From Prevotella sp. (GTDB lineage: Bacteria; Bacteroidota; Bacteroidia; Bacteroidales; Bacteroidaceae): a stretch of 60,047 bases of DNA. The first letter of the stretch is position 1. Each line of letters opens with the position of its first letter. Positions 25,202 through 33,147 of this stretch are shown one piece after another. The notes under the pieces are model-generated. The model was given only the letters and a program-made list of their open reading frames with translations, was not told where the DNA came from and ran no database searches. Both the position numbers and the translations under genes were made by a program. The stretch covers positions 1 to 60,047 of the forward strand of contig JAFZCU010000171.1 in the NCBI GenBank assembly GCA_017556145.1, read 5' to 3'.

Positions 25202-27280
25202 CTATTTTTCCGTCTCTTTTTTACAAGTATCGACACGAATGCTCATCATGGTCAAGTCGTCATTCGGCTCTGCGCCATCGCGATGTTGTTGGACTGCCTC
25301 ATAGAGCGTATCAATGACTTCCTTGGCACTGCAAGGAGGCATGGTCTCCAGAATATCGAGCAAACGGTCATCGCCCAACTGCTCCTGTTGTCTGTTTTCC
25401 GCCTCATTGAGACCATCGGTATAGACCACCAGCATCTGGCCTCTGATATCATCGATCCGCTCGCCATCATATTCCAGTCCCGGCCAGAGACCGATGGGCG
25501 CATTGGGCAACATCTCAAGGAACCTGCCTCCACCAGCATCGCTGATATAGGGTGGATTATGACCCGCATTACAGAAGTCCATAGCACCCTTTACCAGGTC
25601 GATGCGTCCGATGAACATCGTGACGAACATGCCCTGGTCATTATCCTCTGAGAGAGCCGCATTCATTCGCGTGGCAATCTCTGCGGGCATCATGTGCTGC
25701 GTGGCCAATGTCCTGAAGAGTCGTGTTGCCTGTGCCATGAAGAGAGAGGCAGGCACACCCTTGCCGCTCACGTCGCCTAAGCAGATATAGAGTTCATCGC
25801 CCATGAGGAGATAGCCATAAAGGTCACCACCCACCTCCTTGGCAGGTTCTATCTTCGCGTAGATGTCAAGTCCTTCGCGATTAGGGAAGATATTCGGCAC
25901 CATCGACATCTGGATATCCCTGGCAATGCGCAGTTCACTCTCGATACGCTCCCTGTGGGCTGTCGCCTCCTCCAACTGGTCATAGGCCACTTGCAGCTTC
26001 TCGTGAGCCGCACGCAAGCGATGGGTGGACCTACGTTTATGGAAGGTATAGATGATCAGGAACATGATGATCAGCAAGAGCGAAACAGCCGTGGCCCACA
26101 TGCGCTGTCGGGAGAGACGTGCCTGCTGTTGGAGAATCTCCTGTTCCTTGCCCTGGGTGTCATAGATGGTAGCCAATTCAGCCGTGGCACTGTTCTTCTG
26201 ACCGGTGATGGCAGAGTCAAGGACATTGAGGATTTTCTCCGCAGCCACCCTGGCAGAATCCCTATGTCCTGCCTCCTTGTTGGCCCAGAACTTGGGAAGC
26301 ATATAGAGTTGGATGTTATCGAGCGAGGCCTCCATGCCCCAATGTTCCATTGTCCCGTCAAGATAACGGTAGTTGTCTGCCGCCTCCTGATAGCGCTTGG
26401 CCATCACAAGGTAATCATTGGCATTGATATGGCCCTGGCCCGTCTTCGAGTAATCTGTCTTCAGGAAGGCCTTATACGCCTCTTCAGCCTCGTCCGCCTT
26501 ACCCAGTCCTTGTTTGGCCACGGCGCGCATGATCTCGATACGCCCCTGATATTCATCGAAATATTCCCTACGGGCATCCCGTTTCTGACGATACTTGTCG
26601 AGAAGCATCTCCGTACGGTCGATCCAATAGGTGGCCTCCAGATAGTGTCGCGTATTGATATAGGCCATACTGGTATAGACCGTGCCCAACACCGCCTCGT
26701 GGAAGCCACGACCAGTGGAGTCCGACTGCCAACGGTTGGCATAGTGTCCGCGTGCCGTCAGGAAACTCTCCTTGGCCTCCTCATCCTGGCCGAGGTTCAA
26801 CTGACAGCAACCGATATTATTAAGGAGGATGGCATAGTCGATATCCGAGCCTATGCCCGTCTGATCCATCTTCTTGACCGCAGGGATGGCCACCAGCAGA
26901 GAACCCTCGAAGTCACCCTTGACGAGCAGGAGTTCGGAGAGCCTGCGGGCACATTTGTTATAACTCAGCTGATCCTCATCGGTCTTCACCTCACACTCGA
27001 TGGCCTTGCGATAGTAAATCTCCGACATACGGTAATGGCCCTGCCGGTAATAGGCCACACCCCGCCAGCGATTGGCGTCAAGCTTGGAGAGAATACCCTG
27101 CTCCTCATAGTGATTGGCCAGGAACAGCATACTGTCGTATTCCATCCGAACACCCACATCAAACAGAATACTATCAGCCTTACTGACCTTCACATCACGT
27201 TTCATCTCCTCATGACAGGAGATAAACATCAATGGCATCAGCATCAGGATCAGCCACGTGAGATAGCACTTTATTTTCAT
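25202..27280 (-). CDS. TPR lipoprotein with SpoIIE-type PP2C phosphatase domain
   Basis: From the ATG at 27280 the protein has 692 residues. It has a lipoprotein signal ending F-I-S-C-H (Cys22) and a long TPR-like helical region (about 35-370). A membrane helix lies near 390-410 (A-V-S-L-L-L-I-I-M-F-L-I-I-Y), followed by a coiled coil and a C-terminal SpoIIE/PP2C domain (about 455-690). Phosphatase motifs are visible: V-G-G-D-L-Y-G, G-D-V-S-G-K-G-V-P-A, N-A-G-H-N-P-P and N-D-D-L-T-M-M. The sensor side would be periplasmic and the phosphatase cytosolic, suggesting control of a partner-switch or anti-sigma antagonist; no such partner is nearby. A longer reading from 27334 starts upstream of the promoter. 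Confidence 0.88.
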   Translation of the reverse strand: MKIKCYLTWLILMLMPLMFISCHEEMKRDVKVSKADSILFDVGVRMEYDSMLFLANHYEEQGILSKLDANRWRGVAYYRQGHYRMSEIYYRKAIECEVKTDEDQLSYNKCARRLSELLLVKGDFEGSLLVAIPAVKKMDQTGIGSDIDYAILLNNIGCCQLNLGQDEEAKESFLTARGHYANRWQSDSTGRGFHEAVLGTVYTSMAYINTRHYLEATYWIDRTEMLLDKYRQKRDARREYFDEYQGRIEIMRAVAKQGLGKADEAEEAYKAFLKTDYSKTGQGHINANDYLVMAKRYQEAADNYRYLDGTMEHWGMEASLDNIQLYMLPKFWANKEAGHRDSARVAAEKILNVLDSAITGQKNSATAELATIYDTQGKEQEILQQQARLSRQRMWATAVSLLLIIMFLIIYTFHKRRSTHRLRAAHEKLQVAYDQLEEATAHRERIESELRIARDIQMSMVPNIFPNREGLDIYAKIEPAKEVGGDLYGYLLMGDELYICLGDVSGKGVPASLFMAQATRLFRTLATQHMMPAEIATRMNAALSEDNDQGMFVTMFIGRIDLVKGAMDFCNAGHNPPYISDAGGGRFLEMLPNAPIGLWPGLEYDGERIDDIRGQMLVVYTDGLNEAENRQQEQLGDDRLLDILETMPPCSAKEVIDTLYEAVQQHRDGAEPNDDLTMMSIRVDTCKKETEK

Positions 27281-27309
27281 ATTCAGCCTTTGTATTCTCT
27301 TTGCGTATG

Positions 27310-27343
27310 CAAAGTTACTATTTTTTTTAGACAAAAGAACAAA
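27310..27343 (-). promoter_or_regulatory. Promoter of the SpoIIE phosphatase gene
   Basis: TAACTTTG (plus 27310-27317) has a TTTG element at plus 27340-27343, 22 bp away. Initiation near 27305 places the ATG at 27280 about 25 bases downstream. Confidence 0.65.
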
Positions 27344-27392
27344 AAAAACAAAAAAAATATGTTCTTATGCACTAATGTCTAAAAAAAATGCT

Positions 27393-27400
27393 TAATTTTG
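27393..27400 (+). promoter_or_regulatory. -7 element of the ROK kinase gene
   Basis: TAATTTTG followed by CAC lies 37 bases before the ATG at 27438. No clear -33 TTTG exists at the expected distance. Confidence 0.55.
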
Positions 27401-27437
27401 CACTTAAAACAACAATCAACTTAAATAATAAACAACA

Positions 27438-28424
27438 ATGGAACAACAGAATGTAATGAAGCCGTATGTGATCGGCTTGGATCTGGGAGGTACGAACTCC
27501 GTTTTCGGTATTGTCGATGCCCGTGGGGACATCAAGGCCACAACTGCCATCAAGACCGGTGGCTATGAGAAGGTGGAAGACTATGTAGATGCCTGTGTAG
27601 AGGCGCTGCAGGTTATCATTGACCAGGTAGGTGGTATTGAGAAAATCAAGGCGATGGGTATTGGCGCCCCCAATGGCAATTATTATAGTGGCACAATTGA
27701 GTTTGCCCCTAATCTACCCTGGGCCCACGATGGCGTGGTACCTTTGGCAAAGCTGTTCAGTGAGCGCCTGAACAACATTCCCGTGGCCCTGACCAACGAC
27801 GCCAATGCCGCTGCCATCGGAGAGATGGTCTATGGCGTGGCCAGAGGTATGAAGAATTTCATCGTCATCACTTTGGGAACGGGTGTCGGCTCCGGTATCG
27901 TGGTAAATGGTCAGTTGCTCTATGGCCATGACGGCTTTGCCGGAGAGTTAGGTCACGTGACCATGGTTCGAGGTGAGGAAGGTCGTATCTGTGGTTGTGG
28001 CCGGACCGGTTGTCTGGAAGCCTACTGCTCAGCCACTGGTGTTGCCCGCACTGCCCGTGAACTGTTGGCCAAGACCACCCGTCCGAGTCTGTTGCGTGAG
28101 ATGAACCCCGAAGATATCACCAGTCTGGATGTCTCCATTGCTGCAGGCAAGGGAGATGAACTGGCCAAGGAAATCTACGAGTTCACCGGAAAGATGCTGG
28201 GTGAGGCTTGTGCCGATTTCGCTGCCTTCAGCAGCCCTGAGGCCTTTATCTTCTTCGGAGGCATGGTCAAGGCAGGGGAGTTGATTATGAAACCCATCCG
28301 GGAGTCGTACAACGCCCATGTGCTGAAGATCTTCAAAGGCAAGGCTCAGTTCCTGGTGAGCGGCTTGGACGGTGCCAGTGCTGCCGTGTTAGGTGCCAGT
28401 GCCATTGGCTGGGAAATACAATAG
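27438..28424 (+). CDS. ROK-family sugar kinase (glucokinase type)
   Basis: This 328-residue cytosolic kinase has the ASKHA fold. G-L-D-L-G-G-T-N near 14-21 is the phosphate-1 loop and N-D-A-N-A-A-A near 119-125 holds the catalytic Asp. G-T-G-V-G-S-G-I lies near 146-153, G-E-L-G-H near 173-177, and the zinc motif C-G-C-G-R-T-G-C near 187-194. ROK members with this arrangement phosphorylate glucose or N-acetylhexosamines; glucokinase is the likeliest role. It is expressed from its own promoter, divergent from the phosphatase gene, and is followed by a stem-loop. Confidence 0.9.
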   Translation: MEQQNVMKPYVIGLDLGGTNSVFGIVDARGDIKATTAIKTGGYEKVEDYVDACVEALQVIIDQVGGIEKIKAMGIGAPNGNYYSGTIEFAPNLPWAHDGVVPLAKLFSERLNNIPVALTNDANAAAIGEMVYGVARGMKNFIVITLGTGVGSGIVVNGQLLYGHDGFAGELGHVTMVRGEEGRICGCGRTGCLEAYCSATGVARTARELLAKTTRPSLLREMNPEDITSLDVSIAAGKGDELAKEIYEFTGKMLGEACADFAAFSSPEAFIFFGGMVKAGELIMKPIRESYNAHVLKIFKGKAQFLVSGLDGASAAVLGASAIGWEIQ

Positions 28425-28441
28425 ATAATAAACAAAAAATG

Positions 28442-28469
28442 GAGGTTGGTGCAGGACGCTACCAACCTC
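28442..28469. terminator. Stem-loop after the ROK kinase gene
   Basis: A nine-base stem (GAGGTTGGT / ACCAACCTC) with a 10-base loop begins 17 bases after the kinase stop. A T-run follows it only on the minus strand, so direction and efficiency are uncertain. The rest of 28470-28645 holds no credible gene, only AT-rich sequence with smaller hairpins and the palindrome at 28588. Confidence 0.45.
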
Positions 28470-28587
28470 TCTATAAAAAAAGATAAGGTGAATCAGCAAA
28501 TGGCTGATAAGAATCTTATCGGCGGCAAATATACGGTTTATTTATCTAACTTGCAAGTTTTTTGGCAAAAAAGTGACATTTTTCGAT

Positions 28588-28605
28588 GTTTTTGTCGACA
28601 AAAAC
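28588..28605. promoter_or_regulatory. 18-bp perfect palindrome upstream of the trp promoter
   Basis: GTTTTTGTCGACAAAAAC reads identically on both strands and is centred about 77 bp before the trp -7 box. Its place, size and symmetry fit a dimeric regulator site for the trp operon, but it could be an AT-rich coincidence. Confidence 0.45.
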
Positions 28606-28645
28606 CAACTTTTTGTATGTTTTATCTAAAAAAACGCGTCAAAAA

Positions 28646-28677
28646 TTTGCATAATTGAGAGAAACTCTATACCTTTG
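28646..28677 (+). promoter_or_regulatory. Bacteroidota-type promoter of the trp operon
   Basis: TTTG at 28646-28649 and TACCTTTG at 28670-28677 are exactly 20 bp apart. The predicted start near 28683 lies about 22 bases before the leader-peptide ATG. Confidence 0.9.
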
Positions 28678-28704
28678 CCCCCGGTTTTAAGACAAATAGT
28701 AGTT

Positions 28705-28767
28705 ATGAAATGTCAGTTTAACATTTGGTGGTGGCAGTGCTCGAGATCAAAAACGTCGCGAGACTAA
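28705..28767 (+). CDS. trpL: trp leader peptide with three consecutive Trp codons
   Basis: An ATG at 28705 opens a 20-codon frame ending at TAA 28765-28767. Residues 8-10 are Trp-Trp-Trp (TGG at 28726-28734), preceded by M-K-C-Q-F-N-I. Three adjacent codons for a rare amino acid, right after the operon promoter and before a terminator, is the signature of ribosome-mediated attenuation. When charged tRNA-Trp is scarce the ribosome stalls on these codons and leaves 28755-28761 free. When it is plentiful the ribosome reaches the stop and covers that segment. Confidence 0.9.
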   Translation: MKCQFNIWWWQCSRSKTSRD

Positions 28768-28831
28768 TCGCCATATCTGTTATTCAACGAAGATAGAAAA
28801 GGCTCATCGCGACAGCGGTGAGTCTTTTTTT
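28755..28831 (+). promoter_or_regulatory. trp attenuator: antiterminator segment and terminator
   Basis: The terminator stem is 28801-28810 paired with 28815-28824 (two G-T wobbles), followed by seven T bases at 28825-28831. GTCGCGA at 28755-28761, overlapping the end of the leader peptide, is perfectly complementary to TCGCGAC at 28807-28813, which includes the 3' end of the terminator's left arm. The two pairings are mutually exclusive, so ribosome position decides between read-through and termination before trpB. Confidence 0.87.
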
Positions 28832-28869
28832 AGTTCGTCAACAACACAATAATAAATATATAAGCAAAG

Positions 28870-30075
28870 ATGAAAAGTTATCAAGTAGACGAAAACGGTT
28901 TTTACGGAGAATTCGGCGGGGCGTATGTTCCTGAGATTCTTTACAAGTGCGTGCATGACCTGCAGGAAGCCTATCTGCCCATCATCGAGTCGGAAGCTTT
29001 CAAGCGTGAGTACCATGCCTTGTTGAAGGACTATGTAGGTCGTCCCTCTCCGCTCTACTACGCCCAGCGGATGAGTGAGCAGTATGGTTGTAAGTTGTAT
29101 CTGAAACGTGAGGACCTGAACCACACCGGTGCCCACAAGATCAACAACACCATCGGGCAGATCCTGTTGGCCAAGCAGATGGGCAAGACCCGTATCATCG
29201 CAGAGACAGGTGCCGGTCAGCATGGTGTAGCCACTGCGACGGTCTGTGCACTGATGAACCTGAAATGTGAGGTCTTCATGGGTGCTACGGATGTGGAGCG
29301 TCAGCATACCAACGTAGAACGCATGAAGATGTTGGGTGCTGAAGTTCATCCCGTGAGGACAGGAAACATGACCCTGAGTGATGCCTGCAGTGAGGCCATC
29401 AGAGACTGGTGCTGTCATCCCCAGGACACCTTCTATATTGTCGGTTCCACGATGGGTCCCCATCCCTACCCCGACCTGGTGGCCAGGATGCAAAGCGTCA
29501 TCTCCGAGGAAATCAAATGGCAGTTGGAAGAGAAGGAAGGTCGCGACTATCCCGACTACCTCATCGCTTGTATCGGAGGCGGTTCGAATGCAGCAGGAAC
29601 CATCTACCATTACATGGATGATGACCGTGTGAAGATTGTTCTCGCCGAGGCAGGCGGTCATGGTTGGGAGACCAATCACACCGCAGCCACCATCCATAAG
29701 GGAACCGTCGGAATCCTGCATGGTGCCAAGATGCTGGTGATGCAGGATGAGGATGGACAGATTGAGGAAGCCTTCACCATCAGTGCCGGACTCGACTATC
29801 CCGGTGTAGGTCCCATGCATTGTAACATGGCTAAGAAAGGTCGTACACAAGTGTTGAGCATCAATGACGACGAGGCCATCTATGGCGGTTATGAACTGAC
29901 ACGCATGGAAGGTATCATCCCCGCCATTGAGTCGGCCCACGCCATCGCTGCCCTAAAGAAACTCAAGTTCAAGAAGGATGATGTGGTCGTGCTCACCGTC
30001 AGTGGTCGAGGTGACAAGGATGTGGAAACCTATCTGAAGAACAAAGAAATGGCAAAAGAATATGGAAACTTTTAA
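28870..30075 (+). CDS. trpB: Tryptophan synthase beta subunit
   Basis: This 401-residue PLP enzyme joins indole and serine to give tryptophan. Lys90 in H-T-G-A-H-K-I-N-N binds PLP. E-T-G-A-G-Q-H-G-V near 112-120 and G-G-G-S-N-A near 236-241 are the catalytic glutamate and phosphate loops. Length and motifs match the TrpB1 type that pairs with TrpA, which is encoded at the far end of the same operon. It is the first structural gene after the attenuator, and its stop overlaps the trpE start by 14 bases. Confidence 0.98.
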   Translation: MKSYQVDENGFYGEFGGAYVPEILYKCVHDLQEAYLPIIESEAFKREYHALLKDYVGRPSPLYYAQRMSEQYGCKLYLKREDLNHTGAHKINNTIGQILLAKQMGKTRIIAETGAGQHGVATATVCALMNLKCEVFMGATDVERQHTNVERMKMLGAEVHPVRTGNMTLSDACSEAIRDWCCHPQDTFYIVGSTMGPHPYPDLVARMQSVISEEIKWQLEEKEGRDYPDYLIACIGGGSNAAGTIYHYMDDDRVKIVLAEAGGHGWETNHTAATIHKGTVGILHGAKMLVMQDEDGQIEEAFTISAGLDYPGVGPMHCNMAKKGRTQVLSINDDEAIYGGYELTRMEGIIPAIESAHAIAALKKLKFKKDDVVVLTVSGRGDKDVETYLKNKEMAKEYGNF

Positions 30076-31516
30076 CTATACGACAACCAGTCAGACCATC
30101 CTGGCGGATCTTTATACGCCCGTGGGGGTTTATATGCGACTGAGAGACCTCTATCCGCAGAGTGCGCTCATGGAGAGTTCCGACTATCACGATAAGAGCA
30201 ATGCCCGCTCGTTTATTGGCATCCAACCCATTGCCAGTGTGGCCGTTGGTCATGGCAAGGCCAGCATCAGCTATCCCGACGGGACTGTCATGGAACAGGA
30301 CATCTGTCCATCATTCCAAACCGACAAGGCCATCAACACACTGCTGCAGTGTATTCATGTAGAAGGCCCTGACGCAGACCTTTGCGGGCTGTTTGGTTAT
30401 ACGTCCTTCAATGCGGTCAGGTACTTTGAGAACATCCCCGTGAAGGATGAGACCCAGGCCAAAAACGATGCGCCAGACCTGTTGTATATCCTCTTTAAGA
30501 CCGTCATCGTGTTCGACCATCATAATAATACCCTCAAGGTGGTGACACTCTCGGAGAACTCTGAAAACTCGGAGTATTCTGAAAATTCAGAAATCACGAA
30601 CATTCTGAAGGCCATGAACAAGGCCAATGTAAAGGCTTATGACTTCCATCCTGTGGGTGATGTATCCAGTACCCTGACCGACGAGGAGCACAAGGCCAAT
30701 ATCCGTAAAGGCATTCAACACTGTCTGCGTGGTGATGTCTTCCAGATCGTGCTCAGCCGACGTTTTATCCAAAAATACGAAGGCGATGACTTCAAGCTCT
30801 ACCGCGCCCTGAGAAGCATCAACCCCTCACCTTACCTCTTCTACTTCGATTTCGGTGGTTTCAGAATCTTCGGATCCTCGCCTGAGACGCATTGTCGAAT
30901 TGAGAGGAAAGAGGAAAGAGGAAAGAGGAAAGAGAATAGTTTATACCGTGCCTATATAGATCCGATTGCAGGAACGACGAAACGCACGGGTGATGCAGAG
31001 GCTGACCGCAAGGGTGCTGAATATCTGCGTAATGATCCCAAGGAGAATGCCGAGCATGTGATGTTGGTAGATTTGGCCCGTAATGACCTGAGTCGTAACT
31101 GTCATCACGTGAAGGTGGACTTCTACAAGGACCTGCAATACTACAGTCACGTGATTCACCTCGTCTCCCGCGTCAGTGGTGAATTGGATGAGGGCGCTGA
31201 TCCCATCAAGGCCTTTATCGACACCTTCCCGGCCGGTACCCTGAGTGGTGCCCCCAAGGTGAGAGCCATGCAGCTGATCTCGGAATACGAGCCCCACAAT
31301 CGTGGTGCCTATGGCGGATGTATCGGTATGATCGGTCTCGACGGATCCCTGAACCAAGCCATCACCATCCGTACATTTGTCTCGAGAAACGGCGAACTGT
31401 GGTTCCAGGCTGGTGGTGGTATTGTTGCCAAGAGTGATGTGGAATACGAACTGCAGGAAGTGAATAACAAGCTCGGTGCTTTGCGTCGTGCAATTTTGAT
31501 GGCTGAAAAAATGTAA
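30062..31516 (+). CDS. trpE: Anthranilate synthase component I, with repeat insertions
   Basis: The 484-residue protein makes anthranilate from chorismate with the TrpG amidotransferase. L-M-E-S-S-D near 38-43 resembles the Trp-feedback motif LLES, and the chorismate-binding domain contains Q-I-V-L-S-R-R-F, D-P-I-A-G-T-T and G-A-P-K-V-R-A-M. Two low-complexity stretches interrupt the usual pattern. A Ser-Glu-Asn repeat at about 164-178 is encoded by a 9-bp repeat. A Lys/Glu/Arg stretch at about 281-294, just before the conserved D-P-I-A-G-T, is encoded by a 7-bp repeat. The frame stays open, so the enzyme is probably functional. It starts inside trpB. Confidence 0.96.
   Translation: METFNYTTTSQTILADLYTPVGVYMRLRDLYPQSALMESSDYHDKSNARSFIGIQPIASVAVGHGKASISYPDGTVMEQDICPSFQTDKAINTLLQCIHVEGPDADLCGLFGYTSFNAVRYFENIPVKDETQAKNDAPDLLYILFKTVIVFDHHNNTLKVVTLSENSENSEYSENSEITNILKAMNKANVKAYDFHPVGDVSSTLTDEEHKANIRKGIQHCLRGDVFQIVLSRRFIQKYEGDDFKLYRALRSINPSPYLFYFDFGGFRIFGSSPETHCRIERKEERGKRKENSLYRAYIDPIAGTTKRTGDAEADRKGAEYLRNDPKENAEHVMLVDLARNDLSRNCHHVKVDFYKDLQYYSHVIHLVSRVSGELDEGADPIKAFIDTFPAGTLSGAPKVRAMQLISEYEPHNRGAYGGCIGMIGLDGSLNQAITIRTFVSRNGELWFQAGGGIVAKSDVEYELQEVNNKLGALRRAILMAEKM
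30551..30592. repeat. Nonamer repeat inside trpE
   Basis: Degenerate 9-bp units (TCGGAGAAC, TCTGAAAAC, TCGGAGTAT, TCTGAAAAT) encode a Ser-Glu-Asn-type linker. In reverse complement the units fit C-A/C-GARTNNT, the same family as the repeat at 38883-38909. Confidence 0.8.
30903..30937. repeat. Heptamer repeat inside trpE
   Basis: AGAGGAA occurs four times without error (30903-30930), followed by a degenerate AGAGAAT. The period of seven is not a multiple of three, so gain or loss of one unit would shift the trpE frame. Confidence 0.92.
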
Positions 31517-31520
31517 GAAT

Positions 31521-32081
31521 ATGAAAGTAGTGATTATAGATAACTATGACTCGTTTACCTACAACCTGAGTCATCTGATCAAGGAACTGGGTGCAGAGGT
31601 GACCGTGCTACGCAACGACCAGTTTAAGTTGGAAGAACTGGAGCAGTTCAATAAGATTGTCCTCTCGCCAGGTCCTGGCATTCCCTCTGAGGCAGGTCTG
31701 TTGTTGGATATCATCAAGACCTATGCTGGTAAAAAGCCTATCTTGGGTGTCTGCCTAGGTCATCAGGCTATTGGCGAGGCCTTTGGCGGTAAGCTTGTGA
31801 ACCTTTCAGAGGTCTTCCATGGTGTAGCCACCCCCTGTCATATTGTGGTCGACGATCCCATTTTCAGCGGTTTGGAGCGTACCATCACCATCGGTCGCTA
31901 TCATTCGTGGGTGGTCTCGAAAGAAGCCTTCCCCGACTGTCTGGAGATTACCGCAGAGATTGACGGACAGATCATGGCCCTGCGTCACAAAACCCTGAAT
32001 ATCAGAGGCATCCAGTTCCATCCGGAGAGCGTACTCACCCCCGATGGCAAGAAGATGATACAGAACTGGCTGTTTCTTTAG
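31521..32081 (+). CDS. trpG: Anthranilate synthase glutamine amidotransferase
   Basis: The 186-residue class I glutamine amidotransferase supplies ammonia to TrpE. The Cys nucleophile lies in G-V-C-L-G-H-Q-A near 76-83, and the His-x-Glu pair in F-H-P-E-S near 166-170. The N-terminal I-D-N-Y-D-S-F-T-Y-N-L is the TrpG/PabA signature. It follows trpE by four bases. A PabA function shared with folate synthesis is possible, but the operon position favours TrpG. A heptamer repeat begins at its stop codon. Confidence 0.96.
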   Translation: MKVVIIDNYDSFTYNLSHLIKELGAEVTVLRNDQFKLEELEQFNKIVLSPGPGIPSEAGLLLDIIKTYAGKKPILGVCLGHQAIGEAFGGKLVNLSEVFHGVATPCHIVVDDPIFSGLERTITIGRYHSWVVSKEAFPDCLEITAEIDGQIMALRHKTLNIRGIQFHPESVLTPDGKKMIQNWLFL

Positions 32082-32113
32082 TGATTAGTGAATAGTGATT
32101 AGTGAAGAGTGAA
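32079..32113. repeat. Heptamer repeat at the trpG/trpD junction
   Basis: Five heptamers TAGTGAT, TAGTGAA, TAGTGAT, TAGTGAA and GAGTGAA start inside the trpG stop codon (TAG) and fill most of the 50-bp gap to trpD. This is the widest intergenic gap in the operon. Confidence 0.92.
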
Positions 32114-32131
32114 GATTAAAAACAGATAATT

Positions 32132-33142
32132 ATGGAACAGACAATGAAAAGCTACCTGTTCAGGTTGCTGAACCACGAGGAACTGACTCGTGAAGAGATG
32201 AAAACGATTTTGATTGGTATTACCCACAGTGAGTATCCCAATGAACAGATTACCGCCCTGCTCACCTGTCTGCAGATGAGAGGTGTCACCGTCGATGAGT
32301 TGCTGGGTTTTCGCGATGGTATCTTGGAGACCGGTGTCCCTGCCATCCTGAAGGCCGACCGTTATATCGATGTCGTCGGAACGGGTGGAGACCGAAAGAA
32401 CACCTTTAATATCTCGACTACGGCCTGTTTTGTGATTGCTGGTGCAGGTTATAAGGTGGCCAAGCATGGTAACTATGCTGCTACCAGCGTGAGTGGTGCC
32501 TCGAATGTCATCCAGCACCATGGCATCAAGTTTACCGATGACATCGACAAGCTGAACCGTTCACTGGATGAGGCCGGTATCGTGTATCTGCATGCCCAGT
32601 TGTTTGCCAAGGCCATGAAATTTGTGGGACCAATCCGCAAAGCCCTGCAATTCCCCACCATCTTTAATTTACTAGGTCCCCTAGTTAATCCCAGTCAGCC
32701 TAGTTGCCAGTTGCTTGGCGTCGCAAACTTAGACCAGATGCGCCTCTACAACAGCGTGTATCAGAAATTAGGTATAGACTTTGGTATTGTGAACTCCATC
32801 GACGGTTATGACGAGATTTCGCTGACCGGAGACTTCAAGGTGACCACCAATAGTTATGAGCGTATCTTCAAGCCCAGCGACTTAGGATTTGAGATTGCCA
32901 AACCAGAGGAACTGGTCGGTGGCGCTACAGAGGAAGAGGCCGCAGAAATCTTCGACTCCGTATTGGAGAATCGTGCCCTGCCTGCCCAGAAGAACATCGT
33001 ACTGGCCAATGCAGGCTTTGGTATCCAGGTGTTGGAGAAGGGTCAGAAGAGCATCGAGGAATGTATCGAGATTGCCCGTGAGTCTATCGACTCAGGCGCA
33101 GCCCTCCGCACCTTCAAGAAGTTCGTAGACCTGAACAGTTGA
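32132..33142 (+). CDS. trpD: Anthranilate phosphoribosyltransferase
   Basis: This 336-residue enzyme transfers phosphoribose from PRPP to anthranilate. G-T-G-G-D-R-K-N-T-F-N-I-S-T near 87-100 is the PRPP/pyrophosphate loop, and K-H-G-N near 112-115 with S-G-A-S-N-V near 123-128 are substrate-site motifs. A second ATG at 32144 could be used, shortening the N-terminus by four residues. Length is normal, and it overlaps the extended trpC reading by a few bases. Confidence 0.97.
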   Translation: MEQTMKSYLFRLLNHEELTREEMKTILIGITHSEYPNEQITALLTCLQMRGVTVDELLGFRDGILETGVPAILKADRYIDVVGTGGDRKNTFNISTTACFVIAGAGYKVAKHGNYAATSVSGASNVIQHHGIKFTDDIDKLNRSLDEAGIVYLHAQLFAKAMKFVGPIRKALQFPTIFNLLGPLVNPSQPSCQLLGVANLDQMRLYNSVYQKLGIDFGIVNSIDGYDEISLTGDFKVTTNSYERIFKPSDLGFEIAKPEELVGGATEEEAAEIFDSVLENRALPAQKNIVLANAGFGIQVLEKGQKSIEECIEIARESIDSGAALRTFKKFVDLNS

Positions 33143-33147
33143 TCATA

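Noticed and set aside
25955..27382. 475-codon open frame on the plus strand opposite the SpoIIE phosphatase
   Set aside because: No recognisable domain, no promoter, and composition typical of an antisense shadow of a GC-rich coding region. The minus-strand frame has clear phosphatase motifs.
28446..28658. 70-codon ORF after the ROK kinase
   Set aside because: It contains the kinase stem-loop, the 18-bp palindrome and part of the trp promoter region. Composition is Lys/Phe-rich with no family features.
28804..29940. 378-codon open frame on the minus strand opposite trpB
   Set aside because: It lies antiparallel to a gene with all TrpB motifs and has His/Thr/Gly-rich composition typical of a shadow frame. 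It also crosses the trp terminator.
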